Positions 53,932 to 63,111 are shown, counted from the stretch's first letter. The stretch is 64,000 bases of DNA from Fodinibius salinus (GCF_008124865.1 NZ_VNHY01000001.1:620001-684000), one strand, 5' to 3'. The notes: generated by a model from the letters alone, not told the origin. Translations and numbers: made by a program.

Positions 53932-55362
53932 ATGAAGAATCGCTACTTTCTATTACTCATATTCGCTGTTGCGTTAATTACACAGGCTTGTAGTTCTGAT
54001 AGCGGAACTATTGTAGCCGGACAGGTTATCGAGGCCGGTACCGGCAATGCTGTTGACGGTGCTATTGTTGAAATAACTGAGCCCGTTGATTTGCAGGAAT
54101 CAACAACCACTGATTCTACCGGTAACTTTTCATTCAGCGTTAATGTGGATGAAACCGCAACAGTTACACTTGAGGTAAGTAAGCAAAATTTTGAAACCGC
54201 TACCCGAAATTTTAAACTCTCAAGCGGCAATGATGTTGATGATTTGGTTATTGAGTTGACAAGCAGCACTGCCGGCGATGGCGGAGATGACAGCGATGAC
54301 ACGATAGGTGGAGATTCCGGGCCTCCTGCCGCCCTTGAACTTACCAGTATCTCTAGTAGCAACATAGCGGTAAAAGGAACGGGAGGAGATGTTTCTGCCA
54401 AATTTACCTTTTCTGTGACAGATAGTGCTGGCCGGCCGGTAGACCAAGGGTATAATATCGATTTCTCTATTATAACTGGACCGGGCGGTGGCGAATATGT
54501 ACAGCCGGCTACTGCAACAACAAGTTCACAGGGTACCGTCTCCTCGGTCATAAATGCCGGTACACAGTCCGGGGTTATTAAACTACAAGCTTCCGCCGGC
54601 TCCAATATCGCTTCTACCCCGGTGCTTGTTGCCGTAGGTAATGGGTTTCCACAAGGCGATAACTTCCGTATAGCCCCTACAAACATAAACTTTGAAGCAT
54701 GGGGACTTTTAGCAAGCTCGCAAAATTCTGTTAAATCGAATTATGTAGCTGTCAGTTTGGGGGACAATCGCAATAACCCCGTCTTGCCCGGTACGGCTGT
54801 TGACTTTACAACTACCGCGGGTAACATTACTGCCTCAGCGGTAACAGATGAAAAAGGAGTAGCCATTGCTGAACTGATACCCGATGGCAGCCGGCCAGGC
54901 GCTGCCAGCTCACCCATACCGGTACACCCCCGGGGCATCGGCTGGGCCACTGTAACAGCACGTACCGTTGCTGAAAATGATAATTATGTAACCGTAGAAA
55001 CGGATGTGCTATTTACGTCTTCGAGTAATATCAGTATAAACCTCTATGATCCGGGAACAACAACTCCTGCTACAATTAGTATTCCCAGCAATGGATCCCA
55101 ATCATTTGACTTAGTTATAGAGGATGTGAACGGCTATCCTATTCCTGCCGGTTCTGAAATGGAGGTTACCTCAAGTACGGGAACGTCTAATACTTTTGGC
55201 ACCCTCACCCAGGGGGATCACACCTCAGCTGGACAAGGTACCACCCGTTTTAGCTTTAGCGTTACTGACTCTGATGATCAAAATCCAACAGAACAGAATG
55301 CTTCGATAGATGTGACTATTACCTTCCCATCAGAAAATACAGCTACTCGTGGATTCCAATAA
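53932..55362 (+). CDS. Envelope lipoprotein with carboxypeptidase-regulatory-like and Ig-like domains
   Basis: The lipobox LITQACSS (Cys20) marks a lipoprotein. Residues about 25-110 resemble a carboxypeptidase-regulatory-like beta-sandwich (GQVIEAGTGNAVDGAIVEI), followed by a Ser/Asp/Gly-rich link and one or more Big_1/invasin-like Ig-type modules (AKFTFSVTDSAGRPVDQGYNIDF, LVIEDVNGYPIPAGSEMEV). I chose the ATG at 53932 because it starts the signal peptide; the open frame extends upstream to 53797 without such a signal. Stand-alone, rightward, with a strong terminator after it. Role: probably a surface-exposed structural or adhesive lipoprotein. Confidence 0.75.
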   Translation: MKNRYFLLLIFAVALITQACSSDSGTIVAGQVIEAGTGNAVDGAIVEITEPVDLQESTTTDSTGNFSFSVNVDETATVTLEVSKQNFETATRNFKLSSGNDVDDLVIELTSSTAGDGGDDSDDTIGGDSGPPAALELTSISSSNIAVKGTGGDVSAKFTFSVTDSAGRPVDQGYNIDFSIITGPGGGEYVQPATATTSSQGTVSSVINAGTQSGVIKLQASAGSNIASTPVLVAVGNGFPQGDNFRIAPTNINFEAWGLLASSQNSVKSNYVAVSLGDNRNNPVLPGTAVDFTTTAGNITASAVTDEKGVAIAELIPDGSRPGAASSPIPVHPRGIGWATVTARTVAENDNYVTVETDVLFTSSSNISINLYDPGTTTPATISIPSNGSQSFDLVIEDVNGYPIPAGSEMEVTSSTGTSNTFGTLTQGDHTSAGQGTTRFSFSVTDSDDQNPTEQNASIDVTITFPSENTATRGFQ

Positions 55363-55390
55363 AAACTAGTACATATTTTTTCAATTACTG

Positions 55391-55413
55391 CCCTGCCGAT
55401 ATTCTCGGCAGGG
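55391..55413 (+). terminator. Intrinsic terminator of the Ig-like lipoprotein gene
   Basis: CCCTGCCGA and TCGGCAGGG form a perfect 9-base stem with a 5-base loop, followed by seven T residues, 28 bases after the stop codon. Confidence 0.92.
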
Positions 55414-55420
55414 TTTTTTT

Positions 55421-55756
55421 ATTGGTGCCAATCTTATATTTGATAGCAGTTAACTGACAACTATCGACGCATACGGGGATCGGTCTGCTTAATCACAGCA
55501 TACTGTTATTCTAACGGAGTATCACTAACCCTTGGTGTAGTTTTGGGAGTGAAGAAATCTCGAATGTGGATAATGACAGAATTTACAGACAGGCTCTGAA
55601 AAACTGCGTTGCTCGACCCGAGATAACACACCCCGGCCTATCAATGGGAGGTTTATCCAATTAATAACAATCCTTTCTATAAACCTGTTACAATTATTAT
55701 ATTTGCCTCTTTAATTTTACAGTTACAATAGTTGCAACAATCGAACTAACAGCACC
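55421..55756. other. Intergenic region before the desaturase gene
   Basis: About 336 bases. I see no open frame with features, no tRNA and no strong repeat. It should carry the desaturase promoter, which I cannot define. Confidence 0.4.
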
Positions 55757-56686
55757 ATGGAAGCCCCCTATACACCAGAAGAATACGACGAAGAACTCGA
55801 TAAAATTAACTGGGTCAGCGGTATTCCATTTTTTCTGCTTCACCTCTCCTGTCTGCTTGTCTTCTGGGTAGGTTTCAGCTGGGTAGCGCTCGCGACTCTC
55901 ATCATCAGCTATACCGTGCGCATGTTTGGTATTACCGCAGGATTCCACCGCTACTTTTCGCACCGCACCTACAAGACGAGCCGATTATTCCAATTCCTCA
56001 TGGCCTTCCTCGGAACTACCAGCGCACAGAAAGGTCCCCTGTGGTGGGCCGCCCACCATCGGCATCATCACAAATATGCCGACACTGAAAAGGATGTCCA
56101 TTCTCCGGTAGAACGCAGCTTGTGGTGGTCGCATGTGGGGTGGATCCTCAGTAATCGTTTTAAGGATACTAATACCAAGATGGTAAAAGATTTAAAACAG
56201 TATCCCGAGCTTCAGTTTCTCAATAATTATCACCTAATCCCTCCTATTTTGCTTGCGGTCGCGATGTTTGGACTAGGCGCGTTACTCAATACGTTATTCC
56301 CCTCACTGAGCACTTCAGGGTTGCAAATACTGATATATGGATTTATCCTCAGCACCGTACTGCTCTATCACGGTACATTTACCGTCAACTCGCTGGCGCA
56401 TGTTTTTGGCAAGCGACGGTTTGAAACGGATGATGACAGCCGAAACAACTGGTTTATCTCAGTCATCACACTTGGTGAGGGGTGGCATAATAACCATCAT
56501 CGGTTTCCCTCCTCCGAACGGCAGGGCTTTTACTGGTGGGAGTTTGACTTTTCTCACTATGGACTTAAAGCACTCTCCTGGCTGCGTCTGGTATGGGATT
56601 TACGTGTACCTCCGAACCGCGTTTATGCTGATGGCCATGTTTTTAAGCGTCCGCCGGAAGTTATAGAACATCCCCAAGACCGGTGA
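55757..56686 (+). CDS. Membrane fatty-acid (acyl-CoA/lipid) desaturase
   Basis: An integral-membrane diiron desaturase of the stearoyl-CoA delta-9 type. The three histidine boxes are present: HRYFSH (about 62-67), HHRHHH (about 100-105) and WHNNHH (about 246-251), with hydrophobic helices between. The family introduces a double bond into acyl chains, adjusting membrane fluidity. It is monocistronic. The exact acyl carrier and position cannot be read from the sequence. Confidence 0.92.
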   Translation: MEAPYTPEEYDEELDKINWVSGIPFFLLHLSCLLVFWVGFSWVALATLIISYTVRMFGITAGFHRYFSHRTYKTSRLFQFLMAFLGTTSAQKGPLWWAAHHRHHHKYADTEKDVHSPVERSLWWSHVGWILSNRFKDTNTKMVKDLKQYPELQFLNNYHLIPPILLAVAMFGLGALLNTLFPSLSTSGLQILIYGFILSTVLLYHGTFTVNSLAHVFGKRRFETDDDSRNNWFISVITLGEGWHNNHHRFPSSERQGFYWWEFDFSHYGLKALSWLRLVWDLRVPPNRVYADGHVFKRPPEVIEHPQDR

Positions 56687-56782
56687 TATCATTGCTTAAA
56701 ATAACAGCAGGTAGTTCTGGAAAACGACCGCTATTTCATATATTCACTTATTGACAAAATTAACGCTCTAGCTATTTTTGAT

Positions 56783-57382
56783 ATGGATATTGACACGCCC
56801 GAAAAAAAGTTCAAAAACATTTCTTACGATCACTCTTCCTTCGATGATCTGGTCGAATATCTTGTAAATCATAATAAAAGTGATATTCACCATCTGAGTC
56901 TCTTTTTGGGAGTGTACAGCCCCAATAAGAAAAAGGCCGTTGAAAAGCTTGGTGCAAAACTTGACCGGGATATTCAATACGTTGATACAGCAGATATTGT
57001 TTCTCGCATTGAATCTGAAACAATGGCCAATATTGACAACTTTTTCGAAGGTTTTACGCAGTCTGATCATATTCTTTACTTCAAAAACGCGAATAAACTA
57101 TGTGGCGTATATGTGGGAAATTCGCATTCTCGCGTTAAATATGCCACGCCCGAAGAACGTTACTTTCTTCAAAAGGTACAAGCATTCAGTGGTCTCGTCA
57201 TTTTAGATATCGAAGAATTCAGAGATGCTGACAAGACCTTGCGGCGGGCAGCAAAGTCGGTAGTGTCTTTTACCCTGCCCGACTCAAATTTCAAGCGGTT
57301 TTTCTGGCATCTCAAAAACTTTTCTGCCCACGGATGTGATTTAAAAACTACACGTCCGGATGCGTACGATGCTACTGCATAA
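56783..57382 (+). CDS. AAA+-like protein lacking Walker motifs (pseudo-ATPase)
   Basis: A 199-residue protein whose middle follows the layout of the CDC48-like AAA+ module found, for example, in contractile-injection-system ATPases. LSLFLGVYSPNKKKAVEKLG (39-58) occupies the Walker A place, DRDIQYVDTADIVSRIESET the following helix, ILYFKNANKLCG (97-108) the Walker B place and LQKVQAFSGLVIL (129-141) the sensor region. Walker A lacks G-x-x-G-x-G-K-T, Walker B has FKNAN in place of DEAD-like acids, and the sensor-1 Asn is gone; the arginine-finger RR (154-155) remains. Likely a non-hydrolysing structural paralogue. This alignment is from memory. It precedes the SUI1 gene by 165 bases. Confidence 0.55.
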   Translation: MDIDTPEKKFKNISYDHSSFDDLVEYLVNHNKSDIHHLSLFLGVYSPNKKKAVEKLGAKLDRDIQYVDTADIVSRIESETMANIDNFFEGFTQSDHILYFKNANKLCGVYVGNSHSRVKYATPEERYFLQKVQAFSGLVILDIEEFRDADKTLRRAAKSVVSFTLPDSNFKRFFWHLKNFSAHGCDLKTTRPDAYDATA

Positions 57383-57547
57383 TCTTTCAAAACGTATAAG
57401 CATAAGGGCGCTAATTGTTGATGGGTTTCCCAGAGCATTTTTCTTTTTAAAAAAGAATCTGACCCTATCGAACATTTGAGATCGGCACCGAGTAACATAA
57501 AAGTTCAGGTGTTTCCAAATCTTTAATTTACATTTAACTAATTACTA

Positions 57548-57772
57548 ATGGCTATTTCTGTAAAGTTAGATACCAGCGGACGACGCGGTAAAACAGTAAC
57601 GATGATCAGTAATATTCAACACAATCCACAGGTTATTGAGGATCTTGAGAAGCAACTAAAACAAAAATGCGGAGCAGGCGGAACCAGTTATGCCAAAACC
57701 ATTGAGATACAGGGCGACCATGTGGATAAGGTTCGCTCATACCTGCAGGATGAAGGATACAATGTGAAGTAA
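57548..57772 (+). CDS. eIF1/SUI1-like translation factor (YciH family)
   Basis: A 74-residue protein matching the SUI1 fold: GRRGKTVTMISNIQHN, the KCGAGGTSYAKTIEIQGDH segment and a C-terminal VRSYLQDEGYNVK. In eukaryotes eIF1 controls start-codon fidelity; bacterial YciH has a proposed role in initiation fidelity. It follows the pseudo-AAA+ gene on the same strand. Confidence 0.9.
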   Translation: MAISVKLDTSGRRGKTVTMISNIQHNPQVIEDLEKQLKQKCGAGGTSYAKTIEIQGDHVDKVRSYLQDEGYNVK

Positions 57773-57940
57773 TTCGTCACTGCTGCAACTTACAAATTTG
57801 AACCAGCAAAAATATCATTGCTCTTTTACCTGAATCTCCCGATCACTACTATTCCATAAGTTCGGGATGAGAGCCCCGTAGAGCTGAGCTTCAACGTTTC
57901 CTATAAAAGATTTTTAACCTACTAAACGCGTACCAACACT

Positions 57941-58117
57941 ATGGATTTACAAATAAATGATGAAGAATACGAGGAAATTCTCAGTCAAATAGAAAGTGAA
58001 GACAGCCCCGTAGGTATTGATGCCGGCAAGACGCACGTTCTGATACTGGATAAACTTTTAAATATTGAACGTCGTCTCGAGGCCCTGGAAATGCAATTTT
58101 TTGAGGAAGAAGAATAA
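57941..58117 (+). CDS. Small acidic protein (58 residues), too short for many gene finders
   Basis: Translation from the ATG gives 58 residues beginning MDLQINDEEYEEILSQIE and ending in FFEEEE, strongly acidic and helix-prone, with heptad-like leucines (LILDKLLNIERRLEALE, 34-50) that suggest a coiled coil. It is 168 bases after the SUI1 stop on the same strand and ends just before the hairpin at 58122. No family recognised. The ordered helical pattern favours a real gene over chance. Confidence 0.65.
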   Translation: MDLQINDEEYEEILSQIESEDSPVGIDAGKTHVLILDKLLNIERRLEALEMQFFEEEE

Positions 58118-58121
58118 AAAA

Positions 58122-58142
58122 GGTGCAGTAATATACTGCACC
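58122..58142 (-). terminator. Terminator between the convergent small gene and the metallopeptidase-like gene
   Basis: GGTGCAGTA and TACTGCACC form a perfect 9-base stem with a three-base loop (ATA). On the minus strand it is followed by a T run, so it terminates the leftward gene that ends 33 bases upstream; it may also slow the rightward transcript. Confidence 0.85.
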
Positions 58143-58174
58143 CTCAAATTCTGGTCTATTTTCAATAAGTAATA

Positions 58175-58669
58175 TTACAAGTTTACCTTGCTCTCTCGTT
58201 TGGGATCTAAATCATAAAGCGAAGAAACCGTAGCCTGCACAGTCTTATACCAGTCGTTGCCGTATTTGTCATTGATTTCATAAAAATCCGAGAAGTCCGG
58301 CTTCCGTATCTTCATCTTCCATTCTTGGTTTTTAGCTTTATAAACAGGGTCAACATGCATAAGCTGATGGAATAGTACCATTTCCCGCGTCTTTTGGTCC
58401 AGCATATCCCACATTTCTCCGGATATCTCAATCAAGTAATTATTGCCGGAATAATATTCCACTTCACGCGATGCTTTTTTACATTTGGCCGCTTTATATT
58501 TCGAGAGATTCGGATAAACCAAAAAGTAACCAATTTCAGCGGGACCAAAATCCAGACTTTCACGCTCAATCACTATGTCGGCAACCTTTTCTACTTCTGG
58601 GGATTCCATCAGCTGTTTATTACTGTGTGCAACAGTGTCGCCGGGCTTCAAAAAGTCGTTGTCTTTCAT
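58175..58669 (-). CDS. Putative metallopeptidase-like protein with altered catalytic residues
   Basis: The helix VLFHQLMHVDP (HQLMH at 101-105) is laid out like the HExxH zinc-peptidase motif, and the downstream IRKPDFSDFYEINDKYG resembles the third-ligand region (usually RKHD) of the phage-type putative metallopeptidases. Here the motif reads HQLMH, with Gln replacing the catalytic Glu, and the third ligand position is Pro124. If the family match holds, this is a catalytically dead relative. The start is the ATG at 58669 rather than the TTG before it. A terminator follows. Confidence 0.55.
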   Translation of the reverse strand: MKDNDFLKPGDTVAHSNKQLMESPEVEKVADIVIERESLDFGPAEIGYFLVYPNLSKYKAAKCKKASREVEYYSGNNYLIEISGEMWDMLDQKTREMVLFHQLMHVDPVYKAKNQEWKMKIRKPDFSDFYEINDKYGNDWYKTVQATVSSLYDLDPKRESKVNL

Positions 58670-58932
58670 CAATCAAAAAACATTTTAGGGGTTAATTTTC
58701 ACGAAACTAAAGGTATGATTATCACCGCTTTTTTTCACACGATAATTTCTTTTAAATAAAGAATTTCTGGGAATCGATAATCTCAGTGGCAAGACTGCAA
58801 TGTATTTTACTAATTCCATTTTAATCTGAAGATCAAACCCTGAAATTCTCTTATATGGATTCCTAAATTAAACCTGTTTTATGCCTTCCATCAGGATATT
58901 CTCTTTATGCAATTCCCCCGCTTAGTCCAATT

Positions 58933-59382
58933 TTATCCTGCAGCGAGCATGCGATGTAAATAATTTAGCTGCCCGAGATGATAATTCAAATGCCCGTATA
59001 AATGAAGGAGAAACTTATGATTTGATGCTTCAAAAGGGATATCCACCGGAAAATCTTGCGTCAGCTGATTATCCTCAATAGCATTAAAAACAGCACTAAG
59101 TGTTTCTTTGAGCTGCTCTATATCACTGATTAACTTCTCTTTGGATCGATGAGTATCCGTAAACTCACGGTCGCGCTGACGCACGTAATCGGTCTGTCCT
59201 ATGCCGTGGTTAATGTAGTGCTCTAAGTTATCAACAATATGTTGTGCCAACACTCCACAGCTGTTGGATATACCCTCGGGTGATTTCCATAATTGCTCAT
59301 CCGATGTTGACTGCAAGTTATCAATCAGCCGGTCTAAGTCGCGTTTATAAAGTGAACGAAAATCTTGAGTAAGCGGATTCAT
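58933..59382 (-). CDS. DinB-family protein (DUF1572-like)
   Basis: A 149-residue four-helix bundle of the DinB superfamily. The N-terminal helix ends LAQHIVDNLEHYINHGIG, and the C-terminal HLYGHLNYHLGQLNYLHR carries the histidines of a metal site. DinB-like proteins include thiol transferases; a precise reaction cannot be assigned. It follows the nei-like gene by 92 bases on the same strand. Confidence 0.75.
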   Translation of the reverse strand: MNPLTQDFRSLYKRDLDRLIDNLQSTSDEQLWKSPEGISNSCGVLAQHIVDNLEHYINHGIGQTDYVRQRDREFTDTHRSKEKLISDIEQLKETLSAVFNAIEDNQLTQDFPVDIPFEASNHKFLLHLYGHLNYHLGQLNYLHRMLAAG

Positions 59383-59474
59383 AATGAGTCTTTTATTTTA
59401 GTTATCTGGATTTATTTTTGGATAAGGGAACCTCCCAGAGAAATATTGATCCATTCTTTCTTTTCTAAGGTCAT

Positions 59475-60299
59475 TTAATCATTTATTTGACAACTGGGAC
59501 AGTAGTATATTTTGCGCCCGCCTGTTTTTTCCTCTTCAATTACAGTGCCGCACTTGTGACATCGATCCCCTGTCCTGTTATACACAAAATGACGGTATTC
59601 GCTATACGCTGCATTTTCTCTTTTCAGTGCCTCTACAATTGACGCATCGTTAGTAATACCGCCTGTCTCATACGAGCGTTCCGATAATGTGATCGTTGCC
59701 TTAGCCAGCTCTTCTTTTTCTTCTCTACTGTATTCTCGCAGCTTCTGTCGAGGGTTTACACCGGCATAGAACATAATTTCACTCCGTAGGTAATTGCCGA
59801 TACCACTCACAAAACCTTGGTCCAAGAGCAAGGTAGTCAACTTTCTGTTTTTGAATTCATCCGAAAAATACTGCTTTGCGATATCTTGTTTCGTGGTATT
59901 GGGATGTAGTACATCCGGTCCCAGCTTCTTGATATAACTGTGGTCTTCCACCTTGTTTCTGGGTAGTAATTCAACATCAGAAGCTGAGTACAAGTATGCC
60001 GAACCCTGTTTATTATGAATAGCTACCCGCAGTGAACGATTAGTCTCGGGTTGTTTGCCATCTTCAGGGATCATCCACTTGCCGTATAGCTGATTGTGAC
60101 TATACATTACAATATCATCTTCAAAATAGGTAAGAATAGCTTTCGCCCTGGCCTCTACGTTCGTTATTTTCTGTCCTTTTAACTTTGGTTCGGAATCCTT
60201 TAATTCATCAAAAGCAAAATAAAAATCTGTAATTTTGCGGCCAGTTAAGGCTTTATTAAGGTTATCGGCTGTACGCCAGATTTCAGGTCCTTCAGGCAT
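59475..60299 (-). CDS. nei: Endonuclease VIII-like DNA glycosylase (Fpg/Nei)
   Basis: Removes oxidised bases from DNA. After Met removal, Pro2 and Glu3 in MPEGPEIWRTADNL are the catalytic N-terminus. The C-terminal zinc finger is visible as CHKCG (about 248-252) and CPSC (about 268-271), with the helix-two-turn-helix region before it. The PEGPEI-W-RTADNLN start is more like Nei than Fpg. Length 274 is normal. It is followed by the DinB-like gene. Confidence 0.88.
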   Translation of the reverse strand: MPEGPEIWRTADNLNKALTGRKITDFYFAFDELKDSEPKLKGQKITNVEARAKAILTYFEDDIVMYSHNQLYGKWMIPEDGKQPETNRSLRVAIHNKQGSAYLYSASDVELLPRNKVEDHSYIKKLGPDVLHPNTTKQDIAKQYFSDEFKNRKLTTLLLDQGFVSGIGNYLRSEIMFYAGVNPRQKLREYSREEKEELAKATITLSERSYETGGITNDASIVEALKRENAAYSEYRHFVYNRTGDRCHKCGTVIEEEKTGGRKIYYCPSCQIND

Positions 60300-60635
60300 A
60301 GTATATTATTGGATTTGAATTTTTACCCAATGTACAAGAATACATTTACTGGTTAAAATTTATGATAAATTTATTCAACAAAAGGTCAATCTCCCTATAT
60401 TCGTCTTTTACAAAGCTTGTCCCCAATTCTTCGGAGAGGGGCTTCCGGATATTCGCTCATAATGTTCAACAATTTAATAATTCGCTACATGAGCTTTGCC
60501 TTGCCTGTCCAGTATTCAACCGGAAGAAATCAACAAAAAAGACAGTTGACCCAGAGACCAAGAATTTGAGAATTTAAACCTATTTTTAATTAGTATATCA
60601 GTTTATAAGATTAATTTTACAACCGTTCAGCTATC
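60300..60635. other. Intergenic region between nei-like and membrane-protein genes
   Basis: About 336 bases separating divergent genes. A rightward 71-codon ATG frame (60362-60577) has no recognisable feature and spans CCCCAATTCTTCGGAGAGGGG-like material; I take it as non-coding. Both promoters must lie here. Confidence 0.45.
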
Positions 60636-61037
60636 ATGATTCGATCCCTGCTTGCCATTGTGGCGGGATATTTTTCCATAACCCTGCTTAACAGTTTTGC
60701 TCATCTTATTGTGTCGGTCTATTTTAAAACAGAGCTTGTTTTGAGTGGTGTTTCACAATTGCCCAGTCTTCCATGGGTGATTGGATTTACCATACTGCAA
60801 TTTGTTTGGGGACTATTCGGCGGACTGTTGGCAAGCACGCTGGCCCAAAAAAATATTTCTATAGCAATACTGGGGTTTATCCTGCTTATCGCAGTGATCG
60901 GCATGCTCAACTACTCTGTATTAAACCACCGAGAACCGCTTTGGCACCTCATTTCCTCACCGACTCTTACTATGGGCGGGATTTTTCTGGGATACAAATT
61001 ACAACTAGATCAACAGCAAAAAAATACTCTGCAATGA
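60636..61037 (+). CDS. Small polytopic membrane protein
   Basis: A 133-residue protein with four hydrophobic segments (about 4-27, 45-68, 73-93 and 103-121) and short loops. I do not recognise a family. Its stop TGA overlaps the ATG of the following sialidase-like gene (ATGA junction at 61034-61037), so the two are coupled. Function unknown. Confidence 0.6.
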   Translation: MIRSLLAIVAGYFSITLLNSFAHLIVSVYFKTELVLSGVSQLPSLPWVIGFTILQFVWGLFGGLLASTLAQKNISIAILGFILLIAVIGMLNYSVLNHREPLWHLISSPTLTMGGIFLGYKLQLDQQQKNTLQ

Positions 61038-62251
61038 TATCTAAAAAAAATTTTATTTTTACCGTTTTAGCTTTATGCTTTTTAGCAGGCTGTTCCGGCT
61101 CATCTTCGGGCCCCATTCCGTTGGCCAATCCGGCTGGTGAATATAGTCAGTTCCCCTTTCTTTACAGTACAGATAATGCCCTTTATATGAGCTGGATTGA
61201 AGGGGAAAGCGCAGAAAAATCACTGCGCTATGCCCGTTATGCTGACGGCAACTGGAATGAACCTGTAACTATCGCCGCAGATTCGGGCTGGTTTGTAAAT
61301 TGGGCCGATTTTCCATCAATTATCGCTAATGACAACGGTCCCATAGCTGCCCACTGGCTCAATAAAAAGACCGGCGGAACCTATGCCTATGACGTTAACA
61401 TTGCGGTGCCACAACCGACAGGAGAATGGTCTTCAGCTATTACACCTCATCACGACAGTACAGCTACCGAGCACGGCTTCGTTTCCATGATTCCCTGGCA
61501 CAATAACACCATTCTTGCCGTCTGGCTGGATGGCCGCCAAACAGCTGGTGCCTCCGGTAAAGAATTATATGATCTCAACAACGCAATGACTCTGCGGGCC
61601 GCTATCATATCGGAAGAAGGAACAGTAGAAAAAAGTTTTCTTATTGACAATTCGGTTTGTGACTGTTGCCAAACATCTCTGGTTAAAACAAGTGACGGTG
61701 CCCTGGTAGCTTACCGCAACCGGACAGACAACGAAATTCGAGATATCTATGTCAGCCGTTTTGACGATCAGAGCTGGTCGCAACCGAAAGTTATTTATGA
61801 GGATGATTGGAATATTGGTGCATGCCCCGTTAACGGTCCGGCCCTAGCTTCATCAGCATCAACAGTAGTAGCCGGCTGGCATACTGGTGCAAATGACAGT
61901 CCCTCTGTAAAACTCGCATCATCTACTGATGGCGGAAGATCCTTCAAAAATGTTAAAACTATTAATACCAATGAATCAGTCGGACGTGTTGATGCTGTAA
62001 TACACAACGGTACGACCTATATTTCATGGATGGAACGTAAATCAGGAAAGACACAACTAAGGGTATCATCTCTCGATGATCAAAATAAAAAAGAAAAAAC
62101 AATAACGGTTGATACTATCAAGGGGGCTCGTAAAAGTGGATTCCCGCAAATGGAAGTGATGAACAATCAGCTTTTCTTTGCATGGACAAAAGCTGACAGT
62201 ACATCCCCAAAAATTACTACGAAACGCATTTTACTGCCGTTGGGTAAATAA
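61034..62251 (+). CDS. Sialidase-like (BNR/Asp-box) beta-propeller lipoprotein
   Basis: The lipobox LAGCSG (Cys20) indicates a lipoprotein. The rest is a beta-propeller-like repeat protein: SSTDGGRSFKN (about 296-306) is a clear Asp-box (S-x-D-x-G-x-x-F), and DGNWNEPVTI and QSWSQPKVIYEDDW are repeat elements of the sialidase fold. The catalytic arginine triad of sialidases is not evident to me, so the enzyme activity is unproven. I used the ATG at 61034; the open frame continues upstream but without a signal peptide. Confidence 0.75.
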   Translation: MISKKNFIFTVLALCFLAGCSGSSSGPIPLANPAGEYSQFPFLYSTDNALYMSWIEGESAEKSLRYARYADGNWNEPVTIAADSGWFVNWADFPSIIANDNGPIAAHWLNKKTGGTYAYDVNIAVPQPTGEWSSAITPHHDSTATEHGFVSMIPWHNNTILAVWLDGRQTAGASGKELYDLNNAMTLRAAIISEEGTVEKSFLIDNSVCDCCQTSLVKTSDGALVAYRNRTDNEIRDIYVSRFDDQSWSQPKVIYEDDWNIGACPVNGPALASSASTVVAGWHTGANDSPSVKLASSTDGGRSFKNVKTINTNESVGRVDAVIHNGTTYISWMERKSGKTQLRVSSLDDQNKKEKTITVDTIKGARKSGFPQMEVMNNQLFFAWTKADSTSPKITTKRILLPLGK

Positions 62252-62348
62252 GCAACTTCTCATGTTTCAAGCGTGAGCATTTATCATATTGCTACACAGA
62301 GGTTCATTAAAGGTTTTGGGGATAATCTACTATAGATATATCCATTTA

Positions 62349-63110
62349 TTAGGTAGCTAAATTATCAAGCTCATCGGCAGGTTGATTTCTCCACTCCGCC
62401 AGCTGGTTAAGTATTTGCCCGCGCACCTCTTGGGACAGTGAACGCGCCTGGTTCTCCTCATATTTCTCCACAGAAACAGGTGGCAACACCCGCAGTTTTA
62501 TATGCTTGGCAATGCCAAACTTCCAGCTCCTTTTGGGCAGGGTATTCTGCGTACCGTCAATAACAAGGGGCAAAACTGGGACATCTTCGCGGATAGCAAG
62601 TTTAAAAGCACCTCTGGTAAAAGCATTTAACTTCCCATTCCTGGATCGAGTTCCCTCGGGGAAAAACATCACTGAACACTGGCGATCCAAATAGTAAGAT
62701 GCCTTATCCAATGTCCGCTCTTTTCGGTCTGTAGCCTGACGATCTACTGAAATATCACCGGCTAATTTCATCATCCATCCAACGACAGGCGTATCGAAAA
62801 GTATTTTCTTGGCTACCCATTTCATCTCCCACGGAAGGTTCGAAATAAGCGGTATATCAGCCTGCGACAAATGATTACAAACCACCACATACGGCCGGCG
62901 ATCATCAATATTAACCTTGCCGGTTATTGATAATTGCCAGTTGGGATTAATCCGCGATATCGTCTTTCCCAACTTGCGAAAAAACTTACCCGTATAGTAA
63001 TGGGCCGGATCGCGATCAAAAAGACGAATGACAGCCATCAGCGGCAGCCATATAAGAACTAATAAAGCTATGGCACACCAAATGAGCAGTGATTTCAGGG
63101 ATTCCCACAT
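62349..63110 (-). CDS. plsC: 1-acyl-sn-glycerol-3-phosphate acyltransferase (PlsC)
   Basis: Makes phosphatidic acid from lysophosphatidic acid. One N-terminal hydrophobic helix (about 8-28) anchors it. The acyltransferase motif NHLSQAD (HX4D) and the FPEGTRSRNG motif with its glutamate and arginine are visible, followed by LPLVIDGTQ. Length 253 is standard. It ends one base before the helicase stop region on the same strand, so the two are probably co-transcribed. Confidence 0.93.
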   Translation of the reverse strand: MWESLKSLLIWCAIALLVLIWLPLMAVIRLFDRDPAHYYTGKFFRKLGKTISRINPNWQLSITGKVNIDDRRPYVVVCNHLSQADIPLISNLPWEMKWVAKKILFDTPVVGWMMKLAGDISVDRQATDRKERTLDKASYYLDRQCSVMFFPEGTRSRNGKLNAFTRGAFKLAIREDVPVLPLVIDGTQNTLPKRSWKFGIAKHIKLRVLPPVSVEKYEENQARSLSQEVRGQILNQLAEWRNQPADELDNLAT

Positions 63111-63111
63111 C

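Noticed and set aside
60362-60577. Rightward 71-codon frame before the small membrane-protein gene
   Set aside because: No family resemblance, spans GC-rich palindromic material, and lies where two divergent promoters must be.
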